A stretch of DNA of 64,000 bases from Paenibacillus aceti (lineage in GTDB: Bacteria; Bacillota; Bacilli; Paenibacillales; Paenibacillaceae). The position numbers were made by a program, and so were the translations under genes. The stretch lies in the NCBI RefSeq assembly GCF_003614185.1, contig NZ_KZ987724.1, forward strand, positions 2,553,791 through 2,617,790. The letters run 5' to 3'. The number at the start of each line of letters is the position of its first letter. Position 1 is the first letter of the stretch. The notes below the pieces were generated by a model, which did no database searches, was not told the DNA's origin, and saw only the letters and a list, made by a program, of their open reading frames with translations. This document shows, in pieces, positions 19,416 through 28,235 of the stretch.

Positions 19416-20192
19416 CTAGGACGCTGACATGCCTCCATCCACAGGCAGAATCGCCCCAGTGATATAATCAGAAGCGGCCGAGGCCAAAAATACGGCACTT
19501 CCCTTAAGATCGCTGTCTGAGCCGAGTCGCCCAAGTGGAATCCGGCGGAGAATCTGTTCCTCCCCATGCAAGATGACATCCCGGGTCATTTTGGACGGGA
19601 AAAATCCTGGTGCAATCGCATTGACGTAAATATGATGCTCGCCCCATTTGGCGGCCAGATCCTTCGTCAACGCAATGATCGCTCCTTTACTCGTGTTGTA
19701 GCCGATGGCATCCAGGATTTGCGGATCGGTTCCGCTCAGTCCCGCTACGGAAGCGATATTGATGATTTTCCCGCCGCCCTGCTCGATCATGATCCGACCG
19801 ACCGCTTGTGACATCAGGAAGGTACCCGTCACGTTAATATCCATGACTTTGTTCCAGGCTTCGAGCGGCATCGTGGCAGCTGGTTCCCCCCAGGAAGCCC
19901 CGCTGTTATTGACCAAAATGTCGATGCGACCATAAATTTCTGCCGTTTTCTCAACAACCTGTCGTACATCATCCGGATCTCTGACATCGCAGACAAACGC
20001 ATGACAGGTTGCGCCCGTACTCTGTTCGAGGAAAGCAGCCGTCTCGCGGCATGTTTCCACTTTCCTCGAACATAGGACCAGATTGGCCCCTGATTCGGCC
20101 AGACCTTGGGCAATTTGTGCCCCAAGCCCGCGTCCGCCGCCGGTGACGATGGCCGTCTTTCCCGTCAGGTCCAATAGTTGCCTAACATTCAT
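19416..20192 (-). CDS. SDR family oxidoreductase
   Basis: A 258-aa classical short-chain dehydrogenase. NAD(P) motif TGGGRGLG (about 17-24), NNSGAS (about 95-100), catalytic Ser148 and YNTSK (Tyr165, Lys169). The Ser-Tyr spacing is somewhat longer than usual. It is in a same-strand cluster with 84-bp gaps on both sides. By analogy with LvaD it may interconvert 4-oxoacyl-CoA and 4-hydroxyacyl-CoA, but SDR substrates cannot be assigned from sequence alone. Confidence 0.92.
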   Translation of the reverse strand: MNVRQLLDLTGKTAIVTGGGRGLGAQIAQGLAESGANLVLCSRKVETCRETAAFLEQSTGATCHAFVCDVRDPDDVRQVVEKTAEIYGRIDILVNNSGASWGEPAATMPLEAWNKVMDINVTGTFLMSQAVGRIMIEQGGGKIINIASVAGLSGTDPQILDAIGYNTSKGAIIALTKDLAAKWGEHHIYVNAIAPGFFPSKMTRDVILHGEEQILRRIPLGRLGSDSDLKGSAVFLASAASDYITGAILPVDGGMSAS

Positions 20193-20275
20193 CCCTATAT
20201 CTCCCTTCCCAATGGCATATAATTCAATTCATTCATTTCATACAGTGCATTGCATAATCCAGTACGGAATCGCTT

Positions 20276-21490
20276 TCATTTCTCACCATATTTGCGAAGC
20301 TCCAGCTTGGCGATGGCAGCCTGATGTACTTCATCCGGGCCATCCGCCAGGCGCAATGTTCTCGCATTGGCCCAATGCGAGGCAAGGGGGAAGTCTTCGC
20401 ACACGCCTGCGGCGCCAAAAGCTTGAATGGCCCGATCCAGCACCCGCAGCGCCATGTTGGGCGCGATGACCTTAATCATCGCGATCTCCGCCTTGGCGGC
20501 TTTGTTTCCCACTGTGTCCATCATATAGGCCGCCTTCAGCGTCAGCAGACGCGCTTGTTCAATTTCAATTCGGGACGTGGCGATCCAGTCCTGAACAGCC
20601 CCCTGCTCGGCAAGCGTCTTGCCGAATGCCCTACGCTGAGTCACCCGTCTGCACAATTGCTCAAGCGCCCGCTCCGCCGCACCGATCAGGCGCATACAAT
20701 GATGAATACGCCCCGGGCCGAGCCGACCTTGCGCAATGGCGAAGCCTTTGCCTGCTTCCCACAGGATGGAGTCCGCCGCTGGCACGCGAACGTGATCATA
20801 TTCAATTTCGGCATGACCATGCGGTGCATGATCGTAGCCGAACACGGGAAGCATGCGATGAACTCGAACGCCGGACGCATCGAACGGAATCAGAATCATG
20901 GACTGTTGCTCATAGCGCGGCGCGTTCGGATCTGTCTTGCCCATCACAATCGCCAGCTTGCAGCGCGGATCTCCTGCCCCCGAAGACCACCATTTGCGTC
21001 CGGTTACAATATAATCGTCTCCCTCGCGCTTGATCGTAGCCTCGATATTCGTCGCATCCGAAGACGCGACATCAGGCTCCGTCATCGAGAAGCATGAACG
21101 GATATTCCCCTCAAGCAGTGGCAGGAGCCATTTATCTTTCTGCTCTCGCGTCCCATACCGGACAAGCACCTCCATATTGCCCGTATCCGGTGCCGAGCAA
21201 TTAAACACCTCCGGAGCGATCAGTGATCGTCCCATAATCTCGCACAGCGGTGCATACTCGAGATTCGTCAGACCCGCTCCGTACTCCCTCTCCGGCAAAA
21301 ACAGATTCCAAAGCCCAGCCCGCTTGGCCTGCTGCTTCATTTCCTCCATAACCGCCGGTACCGTCCATCTACTGTCGGCCTGCTGAAGCTGTTCTTCATA
21401 CAACTTCTCATTTGGATATACTATTTCCTCCATAAACTCCAGCAACGAACGCTGCCGCGACTTCACTTTTTCCGAATAATCAAAATGCAC
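20276..21490 (-). CDS. Acyl-CoA dehydrogenase, ACAD10/11 type
   Basis: A 404-aa FAD-dependent acyl-CoA dehydrogenase. Motifs characteristic of the ACAD10/11 (LvaC-like) branch are clear: [12 protein letters not shown] (about 135), [14 protein letters not shown] (about 164), [14 protein letters not shown] (about 252) and [12 protein letters not shown] (about 384). In the Lva pathway the homologue eliminates phosphate from 4-phosphoacyl-CoA and rehydrates to 3-hydroxyacyl-CoA. It is the first gene of the cluster. The GTG start follows AAGGAGGAATCTCA. A palindromic operator candidate lies just upstream. Confidence 0.94.
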   Translation of the reverse strand: MHFDYSEKVKSRQRSLLEFMEEIVYPNEKLYEEQLQQADSRWTVPAVMEEMKQQAKRAGLWNLFLPEREYGAGLTNLEYAPLCEIMGRSLIAPEVFNCSAPDTGNMEVLVRYGTREQKDKWLLPLLEGNIRSCFSMTEPDVASSDATNIEATIKREGDDYIVTGRKWWSSGAGDPRCKLAIVMGKTDPNAPRYEQQSMILIPFDASGVRVHRMLPVFGYDHAPHGHAEIEYDHVRVPAADSILWEAGKGFAIAQGRLGPGRIHHCMRLIGAAERALEQLCRRVTQRRAFGKTLAEQGAVQDWIATSRIEIEQARLLTLKAAYMMDTVGNKAAKAEIAMIKVIAPNMALRVLDRAIQAFGAAGVCEDFPLASHWANARTLRLADGPDEVHQAAIAKLELRKYGEK

Positions 21491-21512
21491 TGAGATTCCT
21501 CCTTCAACCGGA

Positions 21513-21534
21513 ACATACTGACCGGATAGTATGT
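21513..21534 (-). promoter_or_regulatory. Candidate TetR operator upstream of the acyl-CoA dehydrogenase gene
   Basis: A 22-bp dyad ACATACT-N8-AGTATGT with a central CCGG lies 23 bp before the first gene of the cluster. Length and symmetry suit a TetR dimer, and a TetR gene ends the cluster. A related half site (ACATACTTA) follows at about 21545. Confidence 0.6.
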
Positions 21535-21602
21535 CGACATGTTACATACTTACTAAGTCAAAACGCGAAATATTCCATGCGTTAGGAGGACTAAATAGAA
21601 AA

Positions 21603-21625
21603 AGCGCCTCCTGATCGGAGACGCT
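21603..21625 (-). terminator. Terminator of the ytoI-like gene
   Basis: A 9-bp stem AGCGTCTCC/GGAGGCGCT followed by T5 on the minus strand, about 33 bp after the stop. Confidence 0.8.
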
Positions 21626-21657
21626 AGGGATAAAGAAAACGAGCTAGATCTATTTAG

Positions 21658-22983
21658 TTAATCCAAAAATCGGGCGGTCACCATGGCCTTTATGACCCGA
21701 TGCCCTTGTACGAACATTTCCACTTCGATTCTGCAGAACCTGCGGCTTAGCTCGATAACCGTCGGGATCATTTCCACGATATTCTCGATTTCGATCGGCG
21801 TCAAATAATAAACAGAGGTGTGGTCAATAAGCAGGTCCTTTTTCTTATGCTGCTTAATGGTTCTGGTCACGGCAAGAGTGATCATACTCCCCAGAATGCC
21901 CTCGGAAATATATCCCATCTGATTGATCATCGAGGTATGGACAGGTCCCCGGAAATAAAGCCTTCCATCGTCGTCCCGAACCTCCTCGAACGCCGACCAG
22001 ATCTGATCTTCTAGCGTCTCTCCCTGCTGAGGCTGAGAGTGAACCGATTGCATCGCTTTTAATATATCCTTGCGGCTAATCACACCGATCAGTTTTTCCT
22101 TCCCGTCGACGACCGGAATTAGCTCAATACCTTCCCATACCATCATATGTCCCGCCGTAGCAATTGAAGTATGAGGCATGACCGTAATCGGATTGGAGCT
22201 CATTAAGTGCTTGATCGAATCATCGTCAGAAGCGCCGATAATATCTTTGGCGATAATCATGCCGACCGGCTTGTTCGCATCATCCACCACGGGAAAGCGG
22301 TTGTGATTGGTCTCCTCAATCAGCTGTTTCAAATGCCCAACCGTACTGGACTCGTGAATCGAGGTAAGCGGCATGTCCTGCCGAATGATATCTCCAACCA
22401 AGATAATCTGCTTCTTGATCATCCGTTCGGATAAAGCACGGTTCAGGAGCGCCGCCACTGTATAAGTGTCGTATTGGCAGCTGATGACCGGAAGCGCAAG
22501 CTCGTCCGCCAGCTCGCGAACCTCTGCCGGAGTATCGAAGCCTCCCGTGATCAGCACCGCTGCACCCAAGGTCAGGGCGCTGTGATGGGCTTTGTTCCGG
22601 TTCCCGACAATCAGCAAATTGCCCGGTTCAATGTAGCGGATCATCGCTTCGAGCTGCATGGCCCCGATCACGAACTTGTTCAGCGTCTTGTCAAGACCCT
22701 TATGACCGCCCAGCACTTCTCCGTCCACCAGGCTTCGTATTTCTTCAAAGGTCAGTTTGTCGATATGCTGCGGTTCCTTCTTCTCGATTCGTACGGTCCC
22801 CAACCGCCCTCTGGTATTAACAATGCCCCGGCCTTCCGCTTCCTTGATGGCGCGGTAAGCTGTTCCCTCGCTTACGTTTAAGGCCTGTGCGATTTTGCGC
22901 ACAGAAATGCGTGTCCCAATATCAAGCTCTTCGATGTATTGAATGATTTGTTCGTGCTTTGTTGTCATTTCATTAGAATTCAT
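21658..22983 (-). CDS. ytoI: YtoI-like HTH-DRTGG-CBS-hotdog protein
   Basis: A 441-aa protein with the YtoI architecture of Bacilli. It has an N-terminal winged HTH (about 8-70; VRKIAQALNVSEGTAYRAIKE), a DRTGG domain (about 75-185), two CBS domains (about 195-310; PLTSIHESSTVGHLKQL and NPITVMPHTSIATAGHMM) and a C-terminal hotdog/thioesterase-like domain (about 325-440). CBS and DRTGG domains usually bind adenine nucleotides, so this looks like a metabolite-sensing transcription factor. Its target is not established. Its promoter carries the same TTATATA(A/G)C motif as the neighbouring isocitrate lyase operon. Confidence 0.88.
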   Translation of the reverse strand: MNSNEMTTKHEQIIQYIEELDIGTRISVRKIAQALNVSEGTAYRAIKEAEGRGIVNTRGRLGTVRIEKKEPQHIDKLTFEEIRSLVDGEVLGGHKGLDKTLNKFVIGAMQLEAMIRYIEPGNLLIVGNRNKAHHSALTLGAAVLITGGFDTPAEVRELADELALPVISCQYDTYTVAALLNRALSERMIKKQIILVGDIIRQDMPLTSIHESSTVGHLKQLIEETNHNRFPVVDDANKPVGMIIAKDIIGASDDDSIKHLMSSNPITVMPHTSIATAGHMMVWEGIELIPVVDGKEKLIGVISRKDILKAMQSVHSQPQQGETLEDQIWSAFEEVRDDDGRLYFRGPVHTSMINQMGYISEGILGSMITLAVTRTIKQHKKKDLLIDHTSVYYLTPIEIENIVEMIPTVIELSRRFCRIEVEMFVQGHRVIKAMVTARFLD

Positions 22984-22997
22984 AGGCTATCCCCTCT

Positions 22998-23028
22998 GTT
23001 ATATAGCGGAATATATCTATTATATAGC
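22998..23028 (-). promoter_or_regulatory. ytoI promoter with paired TTATATAGC motifs
   Basis: GTTATATAGC (22998-23007) and ATTATATAGC (23019-23028) lie 15-45 bp before the ytoI start. The second overlaps a TATAAT -10 box read on the minus strand. These are one-base variants of the GTTATATAAC palindrome at the aceA promoter, consistent with autoregulation. Confidence 0.5.
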
Positions 23029-23056
23029 ATGGGGAAAATATTGAAACTATAGACCA

Positions 23057-23084
23057 GGGACCCGTTCGCGGATGAACGGGTCCC
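23057..23084 (-). terminator. Hairpin after the glyoxylate operon
   Basis: The strong inverted repeat GGGACCCGTTC ... GAACGGGTCCC lies about 30 bp after the 60-aa gene. There is no clear T-tract, so termination or 3'-end protection is inferred. Confidence 0.5.
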
Positions 23085-23112
23085 CTTGGAATTATGTCTC
23101 GCAAGTTATTCC

Positions 23113-23295
23113 TCAATCATTGCGGTAGAAATAATAATTGTTAATGAAATAATGCGACAGTGGCAAGGAGGATTGCTGAACTTCCTCACTACTCGAATCA
23201 TATTTCGAATCCAAGAGCTCGGGAGTCAGCGGATAAAACGCAGTACCCTCCATCATCTCGTCTTTTGCAGCGTTGTTGACCTTGTTCATCGCCAT
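23113..23295 (-). CDS. Small protein of unknown function at the end of the ace operon
   Basis: A 60-aa protein (MAMNKVNNAAKDEMMEG... ending HYFINNYYFYRND), acidic in the middle and rich in Tyr/Asn at its C-terminus. No known domain. Support for a real gene is the consensus ribosome binding site AAGGAGGT 8-10 nt before the ATG and the 14-bp gap from malate synthase. An in-frame TTG three codons upstream is the alternative start. It may be an accessory factor of the glyoxylate shunt. Confidence 0.6.
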   Translation of the reverse strand: MAMNKVNNAAKDEMMEGTAFYPLTPELLDSKYDSSSEEVQQSSLPLSHYFINNYYFYRND

Positions 23296-23309
23296 TTGCT
23301 TCAACCTCC

Positions 23310-24926
23310 TTAGGAAAAATGAGTGCTTTCGGATAAATGCAGATAACCTGGCCCGGTTAAAAACGACTCAAACGTATCGGCCACCGTCATATTGCGAAAC
23401 AAAGAGGCCGCCAGCGCGAACCGGGAACGGGAGTCTTGCCCTTCAACGCTGTGAAGACGGAGATTCTCCAGCTCTTCCTGAAAGATTCGATCGAAGAGCT
23501 TGATCGTAACCCGACGCCCATCATCCAGCACGCCGCGCGGATGATGAATCCACTGCCAGAGCTGAGCTCTCGAAATTTCAGCGGTCGCGACATCCTCCAT
23601 TAAGTGATTAATCGGCACCGCCCCCATACCTTGAAGCCAGGCCGCCAAATATTGAATGCCGACCGACACATTCAATCTCACACCTTCCTCGGTAATGGAC
23701 CCCTGAGGAACCTCCAGCAAATCTGCCGCCGTGATTTCACGCTCCGGCAGCTTCTCGAGCTGGTTCGGTCCCGGCATATGGGCATCAAACACCTCCATCG
23801 CGATCGGCACGAGACCGGGATGCGCTACCCATGTGCCGTCATGACCGTTCTGCGCTTCCCGCAGTTTATCCTTCCGTACCTTCTCCAGCGCCGCTTCATT
23901 AGCCGCCGGATTGTTTTTAATCGGAATCTGGGCCGCCATCCCCCCAATGCAGTAGGCTTGACGCCGATGACAGGTCTGAATGGCCAGCAGCGAATACGCC
24001 GTCATAAATGGCGACTCCATCGTCACGATGGCCCTGTCGGGCAATATGACATCCGGCTTGCTCCGAAGTTTCTTGATATAACTGAAGATATAATCCCAAC
24101 GCCCGCAGTTCAAACCAGCCGCGTGATCACGTAGCTCGAACAGAATCTCATCCATCTCGAACGCAGCCAGGATCGTCTCGATTAAGACGGTAGCTTTGAT
24201 CGTGCCGCAGGGAATCCCCAATTCCTCCTGCGCGAATGCGAACACCTCATTCCACAACCTTGCTTCAAGATGGCTTTCCATTTTCGGCAGATAGAAGTAA
24301 GGACCACTGCCTTGCCGAATCAACGCCTCCGCATTGTGGAAAAAGTACAGGCCGAAATCGAATAGCGATGCTGAGACCGGCTCCCCGTCGATCAACAGAT
24401 GCTTCTCTTCCATATGCCAGCCCCGCGGCCGCACGATGAGCACAGCAGGATTATCATTCAATTCATAGGTTTTGCCTGCTTCGTTAACGAACTGAATCGT
24501 GCGGTTGACCGCATCCCGCAGATTGACCTGACCTTCCAGCGTATTGGACCAGGTTGGTGAATTGGCGTCTTCGAAATCCGCCATAAATACTTTGGCACCC
24601 GAATTTAGCGCATTGATAACCATTTTTCGATCCCCGGAAGGGCCTGTAATTTCCACCCTGCGATCCTGCAAATCAGCCGGAATGGAACCCACCGTCCAAT
24701 TCCCTTCCCGGACATGTGCCGTCTCTGCCAAGAAATCCGGCCACTCGCCCGCGTCCAGTCTTTGCTGTCGTTCATCCCTCATTTGGAGTAGTTCCTTGCG
24801 CCGTTTCCCGAACCGCCTTTCCAACGCTGTCACGAAGTCCAGTGCTTTAGTCGTTAAAATAGTGCGATGCGCATCGGAACTGAAATCCCCCTTCAATTCA
24901 CGGTTTGACTGGCTCACACGGTTCAT
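23310..24926 (-). CDS. aceB: Malate synthase A
   Basis: A 538-aa malate synthase, the second glyoxylate-shunt enzyme (glyoxylate + acetyl-CoA to malate). Length fits isoform A. Typical segments are visible: [13 protein letters not shown] (about 115), RPRGWHM (about 165), [13 protein letters not shown] (about 210), a conserved ATVLIETI stretch (about 245), and [14 protein letters not shown] (about 273). The ATG follows AGGGGGG. It lies 47 bp after isocitrate lyase in a clear operon. Confidence 0.97.
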   Translation of the reverse strand: MNRVSQSNRELKGDFSSDAHRTILTTKALDFVTALERRFGKRRKELLQMRDERQQRLDAGEWPDFLAETAHVREGNWTVGSIPADLQDRRVEITGPSGDRKMVINALNSGAKVFMADFEDANSPTWSNTLEGQVNLRDAVNRTIQFVNEAGKTYELNDNPAVLIVRPRGWHMEEKHLLIDGEPVSASLFDFGLYFFHNAEALIRQGSGPYFYLPKMESHLEARLWNEVFAFAQEELGIPCGTIKATVLIETILAAFEMDEILFELRDHAAGLNCGRWDYIFSYIKKLRSKPDVILPDRAIVTMESPFMTAYSLLAIQTCHRRQAYCIGGMAAQIPIKNNPAANEAALEKVRKDKLREAQNGHDGTWVAHPGLVPIAMEVFDAHMPGPNQLEKLPEREITAADLLEVPQGSITEEGVRLNVSVGIQYLAAWLQGMGAVPINHLMEDVATAEISRAQLWQWIHHPRGVLDDGRRVTIKLFDRIFQEELENLRLHSVEGQDSRSRFALAASLFRNMTVADTFESFLTGPGYLHLSESTHFS

Positions 24927-24973
24927 AGATGAACCCCCCTTTTTTTAAATGGCTGAAATGTTACGTATGATTA

Positions 24974-26260
24974 TTAGCGGGAAAATTGCTCCTGCTCTGT
25001 CGACCCTGTCAACGCTGTCGTGCTGGACAGACCACCGGCAACAATCTGAGTCACTTCGTCAAAATAACTGGTGCCCACTTCCCGTTGGTGGCGGACCGCC
25101 TCGTATCCTTCCGCCTCGCTGGCGAATTCCGCTTGCTGCAGCTCGGCATATGCTTCCATCCCCCGCTCCTTGTACCCTTTCGCCAGACTGAACATACTGT
25201 GGTTCAATGCGTGGAAACCGGCCAAAGTGACGAATTGGAACTTATAACCCATGGCGCCGAGCTTTTGTTGGAAGTTGGCAATCTCCTTGTCGCCCAGTTT
25301 TAGCTTCCAGTTAAAGGAGGGCGAACAGTTATACGCAAGCAATTTACCGGGATAACGGGCGTGAATAGCTTGTGCGAATCGTTCTGCTTCCTCCAGATTC
25401 GGTTCGGCTGTCTCGCACCAGACCATGTCGGCATAAGGGGCATACGCCAACCCCCGCGAAATCGCTTGATCAAGCCCCGTCTTTACATAATAGAAACCCT
25501 CTGACGAGCGTTTTCCAGTCAGGAAAGGCCGATCATTGTCGTCGATGTCACTGGTGAGAAGCTGCGCCGCATTCGCATCCGTTCGGGCTATCAGAACTGT
25601 ATCCACTCCCATCACGTCCGCCGCTAGCCTCGCAGCGATCAGATGGCGAATGGCCTGCCCCGTTGGCAGCAGCACCTTGCCACCCATATGGCCGCATTTC
25701 TTCTCGGAGGCAAGCTGATCCTCCAGATGGACGGCCGCCGCCCCCGCCTCGATCATGGACTTGACGAGCTCGAATACATTTAGCGGCCCTCCGAAGCCTG
25801 CCTCGGCATCTGCGATGATGGGCGCGAAGAAATCGATGTCATTTTTCCCCTCGGAATGCTGAATATGATCGGCTCGCTGCAGCGCCTGATTAATTCTCTT
25901 CACCACATGGGGAACGCTGTTCGCCGGATAGAGACTCTGATCGGGATACATCTGTCCGGACAAGTTGGCGTCCGCTGCTACCTGCCATCCGCTAAGATAA
26001 ATGGCCTTCAGTCCCGCTTTGACCTGCTGAACGGCTTGATTGCCTGTCAAGGCCCCCAGCGCGTGGATATAATCTTCCGAATGAAGCAGCTCCCATAATT
26101 TAGCGGAACCACGCTGGGCCAGCGTATATTCGATTTTCAATGATCCCCTTAGTCTCAGCATGTCATCCGGTAAATAAGGACGCTGAATCCCCTCATAACG
26201 GCTTCCAGACCAGTGCTCCTTCATTTGCTCGTTTTCCGTTCTTCCTGTACCGCTCATCAT
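24974..26260 (-). CDS. aceA: Isocitrate lyase
   Basis: A 428-aa isocitrate lyase (isocitrate to succinate + glyoxylate). The signature [10 protein letters not shown] with catalytic Cys189 is intact. Metal- and substrate-binding segments are present (DAEAGFGG about 151, NCSPSFNWK about 314). Start ATG after AGGGAGGTTAG. It is preceded by a small zinc-finger gene and followed by aceB. The promoter upstream of the operon has three TTATATA-type motifs. Confidence 0.97.
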   Translation of the reverse strand: MMSGTGRTENEQMKEHWSGSRYEGIQRPYLPDDMLRLRGSLKIEYTLAQRGSAKLWELLHSEDYIHALGALTGNQAVQQVKAGLKAIYLSGWQVAADANLSGQMYPDQSLYPANSVPHVVKRINQALQRADHIQHSEGKNDIDFFAPIIADAEAGFGGPLNVFELVKSMIEAGAAAVHLEDQLASEKKCGHMGGKVLLPTGQAIRHLIAARLAADVMGVDTVLIARTDANAAQLLTSDIDDNDRPFLTGKRSSEGFYYVKTGLDQAISRGLAYAPYADMVWCETAEPNLEEAERFAQAIHARYPGKLLAYNCSPSFNWKLKLGDKEIANFQQKLGAMGYKFQFVTLAGFHALNHSMFSLAKGYKERGMEAYAELQQAEFASEAEGYEAVRHQREVGTSYFDEVTQIVAGGLSSTTALTGSTEQEQFSR

Positions 26261-26291
26261 CTAACCTCCCTTTATCGATTTAAAACTCGTT

Positions 26292-26447
26292 TCATGCTTC
26301 CTGCTCCAGATAACCGCTGCCGGAGCAACGGCTGCAAGGGATAATTTTTTTGCCGTCGCATAGCGGGCTATCGTATTGTTCCTGGTTTTCAGCCAATGGG
26401 GTCAAGCATTCCAAATCGCCATTGCCGCCGCATACAGGACAATCCAT
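26292..26447 (-). CDS. Small CxxCxGxG zinc-finger-like protein leading the ace operon
   Basis: A 51-aa protein beginning MDCPVCGGNGD with a second pair CSRCSGSG near the C-terminus. Two CxxCxGxG-type knuckles resemble half of a DnaJ central zinc-binding domain. The ATG at 26447 is chosen because GAGGGGGTG precedes it; an ATG 11 codons upstream overlaps the promoter motif. The gene ends 31 bp before aceA, so it is the first cistron of the operon. Function unknown; a chaperone-like or RNA/protein-binding role is possible. Confidence 0.65.
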   Translation of the reverse strand: MDCPVCGGNGDLECLTPLAENQEQYDSPLCDGKKIIPCSRCSGSGYLEQEA

Positions 26448-26468
26448 ACCGGGCACCCCCTCTTTATT

Positions 26469-26560
26469 GTTATATAACATTAATATTTTGTTGTTGTCAT
26501 TATATAACAGTAAATCAAACTGTTCAATACTGTTTTATTAAAATTTTATTGTTATATAAT
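26469..26560 (-). promoter_or_regulatory. aceA operon promoter with three TTATATAAC palindromes
   Basis: On the minus strand a -35 box TTGAAC (26522-26527) and a -10 box TATAAT (26499-26504) are 17 bp apart. Palindromic motifs lie at 26551-26560 (GTTATATAAT, upstream), 26499-26508 (ATTATATAAC, over the -10 box) and 26469-26478 (GTTATATAAC, downstream). Overlap with the -10 box fits repression. GT...AC symmetry fits winged-HTH regulators; the YtoI-like protein is the nearest candidate. Confidence 0.65.
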
Positions 26561-26656
26561 AAATTAGGCTTAAGCATACGACAAAAAGGCAGGATGAGTC
26601 GCATCACTCACCTGCCTTGCTTGGATATGGGCAGCATCTTCCACCGACGATGGCAA

Positions 26657-26997
26657 GGGGCCGTAATTAAAAGTCGATCTTCCGACTTGGAGACACCTCT
26701 TTTGCGTGCCCAAACGTGCCCCAAAATGTGAACATCCCCCTGTTCTGGCTGCGGATCACGCAGACACGGACATAAATGTCCGTTAGCGTTAATTCTGTGG
26801 CACCTCGTTCTTGTAATGGACATAAATGTCCGTTAGCGTTGATTCTGTGGCACCTCGTTCTTGTAACAGAATAAATGTCCGTTACAAGGGAAATTGTCGC
26901 GAAAAATGGCATTTTGTGCTTCTAAGGGTCAAAAGTGTCCGTTAGAGGAGCGAAGTTGTTGTTTTCAGGCTCTAACGGACATTTTTGACCGCTAGAT
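26657..26997. repeat. Dispersed intergenic repeat, copy A
   Basis: It shares most of its sequence with 36631-36909, from AAAGTCGATCTTCCGACTT to TTTTTGACCGCTAGAT. It contains a 50-bp unit in tandem (26768-26817, 26818-26867), the palindrome GGACATAAATGTCC, and a 20-bp near-perfect hairpin (26928-26947 with 26970-26989). No coding potential. It is hairpin-rich, so it may terminate or stabilise transcripts of the flanking minus-strand genes. Confidence 0.85.
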
Positions 26998-27079
26998 GAG
27001 AGAGGAAGGTTGCCATGCGATAAGTCTTGCGTCTGCCAGAGCAAGCTTCGCCTTGCACGACGGATTAAGCCCCAAGAAG

Positions 27080-28093
27080 CTATTCGCCCGCCTCCCGCCA
27101 CTTGCCCAGCAGTTGCTCACGATGCTCGGCAGCGATGTCGAAGCGGTACGTCGGCAGCAGTTGATCAAGGTCAACCGCGGCTAGCAAAGGGTGAGCCTTA
27201 ATATCCGGCAGCACGGGAAAAGAGAAGGCCGAGTTCATATAATCGGTCTGGGCGCTCCGCGACAGCACGAAGTAAACCAGCTTCTTCGCCCCTGCCTTAT
27301 TGTCGCTGTTCTTCAAGATGGACACGGCTCCGACCTCCCAGCCAGCCTGCGGGGGAATGGCGGAATGGATGGCGTAGCCGGAATTGCGGAAGCGGAGCTG
27401 ATCGCCCATGAAGCTCACAACCGCAGCGACCTCGCCCTGGGCCAGTCTCTGCGCAGAGCTGATGCCCGAGAACGTCGTCGTGGCGCACTGCTGCTTCAAC
27501 GACTGCACCAGCTTGATCGCCTGATCCTCACCGCGTTCCTGTGCGATCGAAGCCAGCAGTGTATATCCCGTTCCCGATGTCTCTGGATCTGGAATCTCTA
27601 TCTTGCCTGCCAGCTCGGGACGCAGCAGATCCTCATATCGTTCCGGCAATGGCAGGGAGGCAAGCTGCGGATCCTGCTGCCACACCTGCTCATTGACGCC
27701 GATCGCCAGCGGGCCCATATACATTCCGGTCCAATAGCTGCTGCGATCCTTATATTTATCAGGAATCTGATCACTCTGTCTCGGCGCATAACGGATCAGT
27801 TTCCCGCTATTCTTCAATTGCTCATGCAGGTCTGCCGGACCGCCAAGCACGACATCTATCCCGGTTTTGTTCATCGACAGCAGATGATAGCTAGCCTCAC
27901 CGCCGGACATCCGAATCACCTCATAGGGTATCCCGGTTTCCTTCTTGAACTTCTCCAGCAGAATACGCGATTCATCCTCCTGGAAGATCACGTAGATCTT
28001 CAGCGGCTGATTGCTGGACTGCCCTGGATAGAACCAGACCACGGCAAGGATGATAAGTACGAACAATGCGAGCATAACGCCCCTCTTCTTCAA
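27080..28093 (-). CDS. ABC transporter substrate-binding protein (second copy)
   Basis: An extracellular solute-binding protein of about 337 aa with the FbpA/PhnS-like fold. It is anchored by an N-terminal membrane helix (VMLALFVLIILAVVWFYP), without a lipobox cysteine. Segments such as IYVIFQEDESRILLEKFKKE and DVVLGGPADLHEQL match the paralogous binding protein at 31114-32172. The TTG start at 28093 follows GGGGGAG by 8 nt; the frame stays open to 28186. It is the last gene of the transporter operon, 142 bp after the ATPase gene. The ligand (iron, phosphonate or a phosphorylated compound) is not determined. Confidence 0.88.
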   Translation of the reverse strand: MKKRGVMLALFVLIILAVVWFYPGQSSNQPLKIYVIFQEDESRILLEKFKKETGIPYEVIRMSGGEASYHLLSMNKTGIDVVLGGPADLHEQLKNSGKLIRYAPRQSDQIPDKYKDRSSYWTGMYMGPLAIGVNEQVWQQDPQLASLPLPERYEDLLRPELAGKIEIPDPETSGTGYTLLASIAQERGEDQAIKLVQSLKQQCATTTFSGISSAQRLAQGEVAAVVSFMGDQLRFRNSGYAIHSAIPPQAGWEVGAVSILKNSDNKAGAKKLVYFVLSRSAQTDYMNSAFSFPVLPDIKAHPLLAAVDLDQLLPTYRFDIAAEHREQLLGKWREAGE

Positions 28094-28235
28094 ATGAACC
28101 ACTCCCCCTGTTAAAACAAGTCTGAACCAGCCCCGCACGGCTATGTTTCCGAAATACATAAAAACACGCCAAAAAAGGAAAACCATCGTTTTCCTTTTTC
28201 TGGACTTCTAAACTCATGAGTCTGATCCTGATCGA

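Noticed and set aside
20265-20278. CGGAATCGCTTTCA, a near-cre sequence
   Set aside because: One mismatch to the consensus and overlap with the acyl-CoA dehydrogenase stop codon; no promoter nearby.
27010-27201. Short plus-strand frames antisense to the second binding-protein gene
   Set aside because: They are shadows of the coding strand, without start signals.
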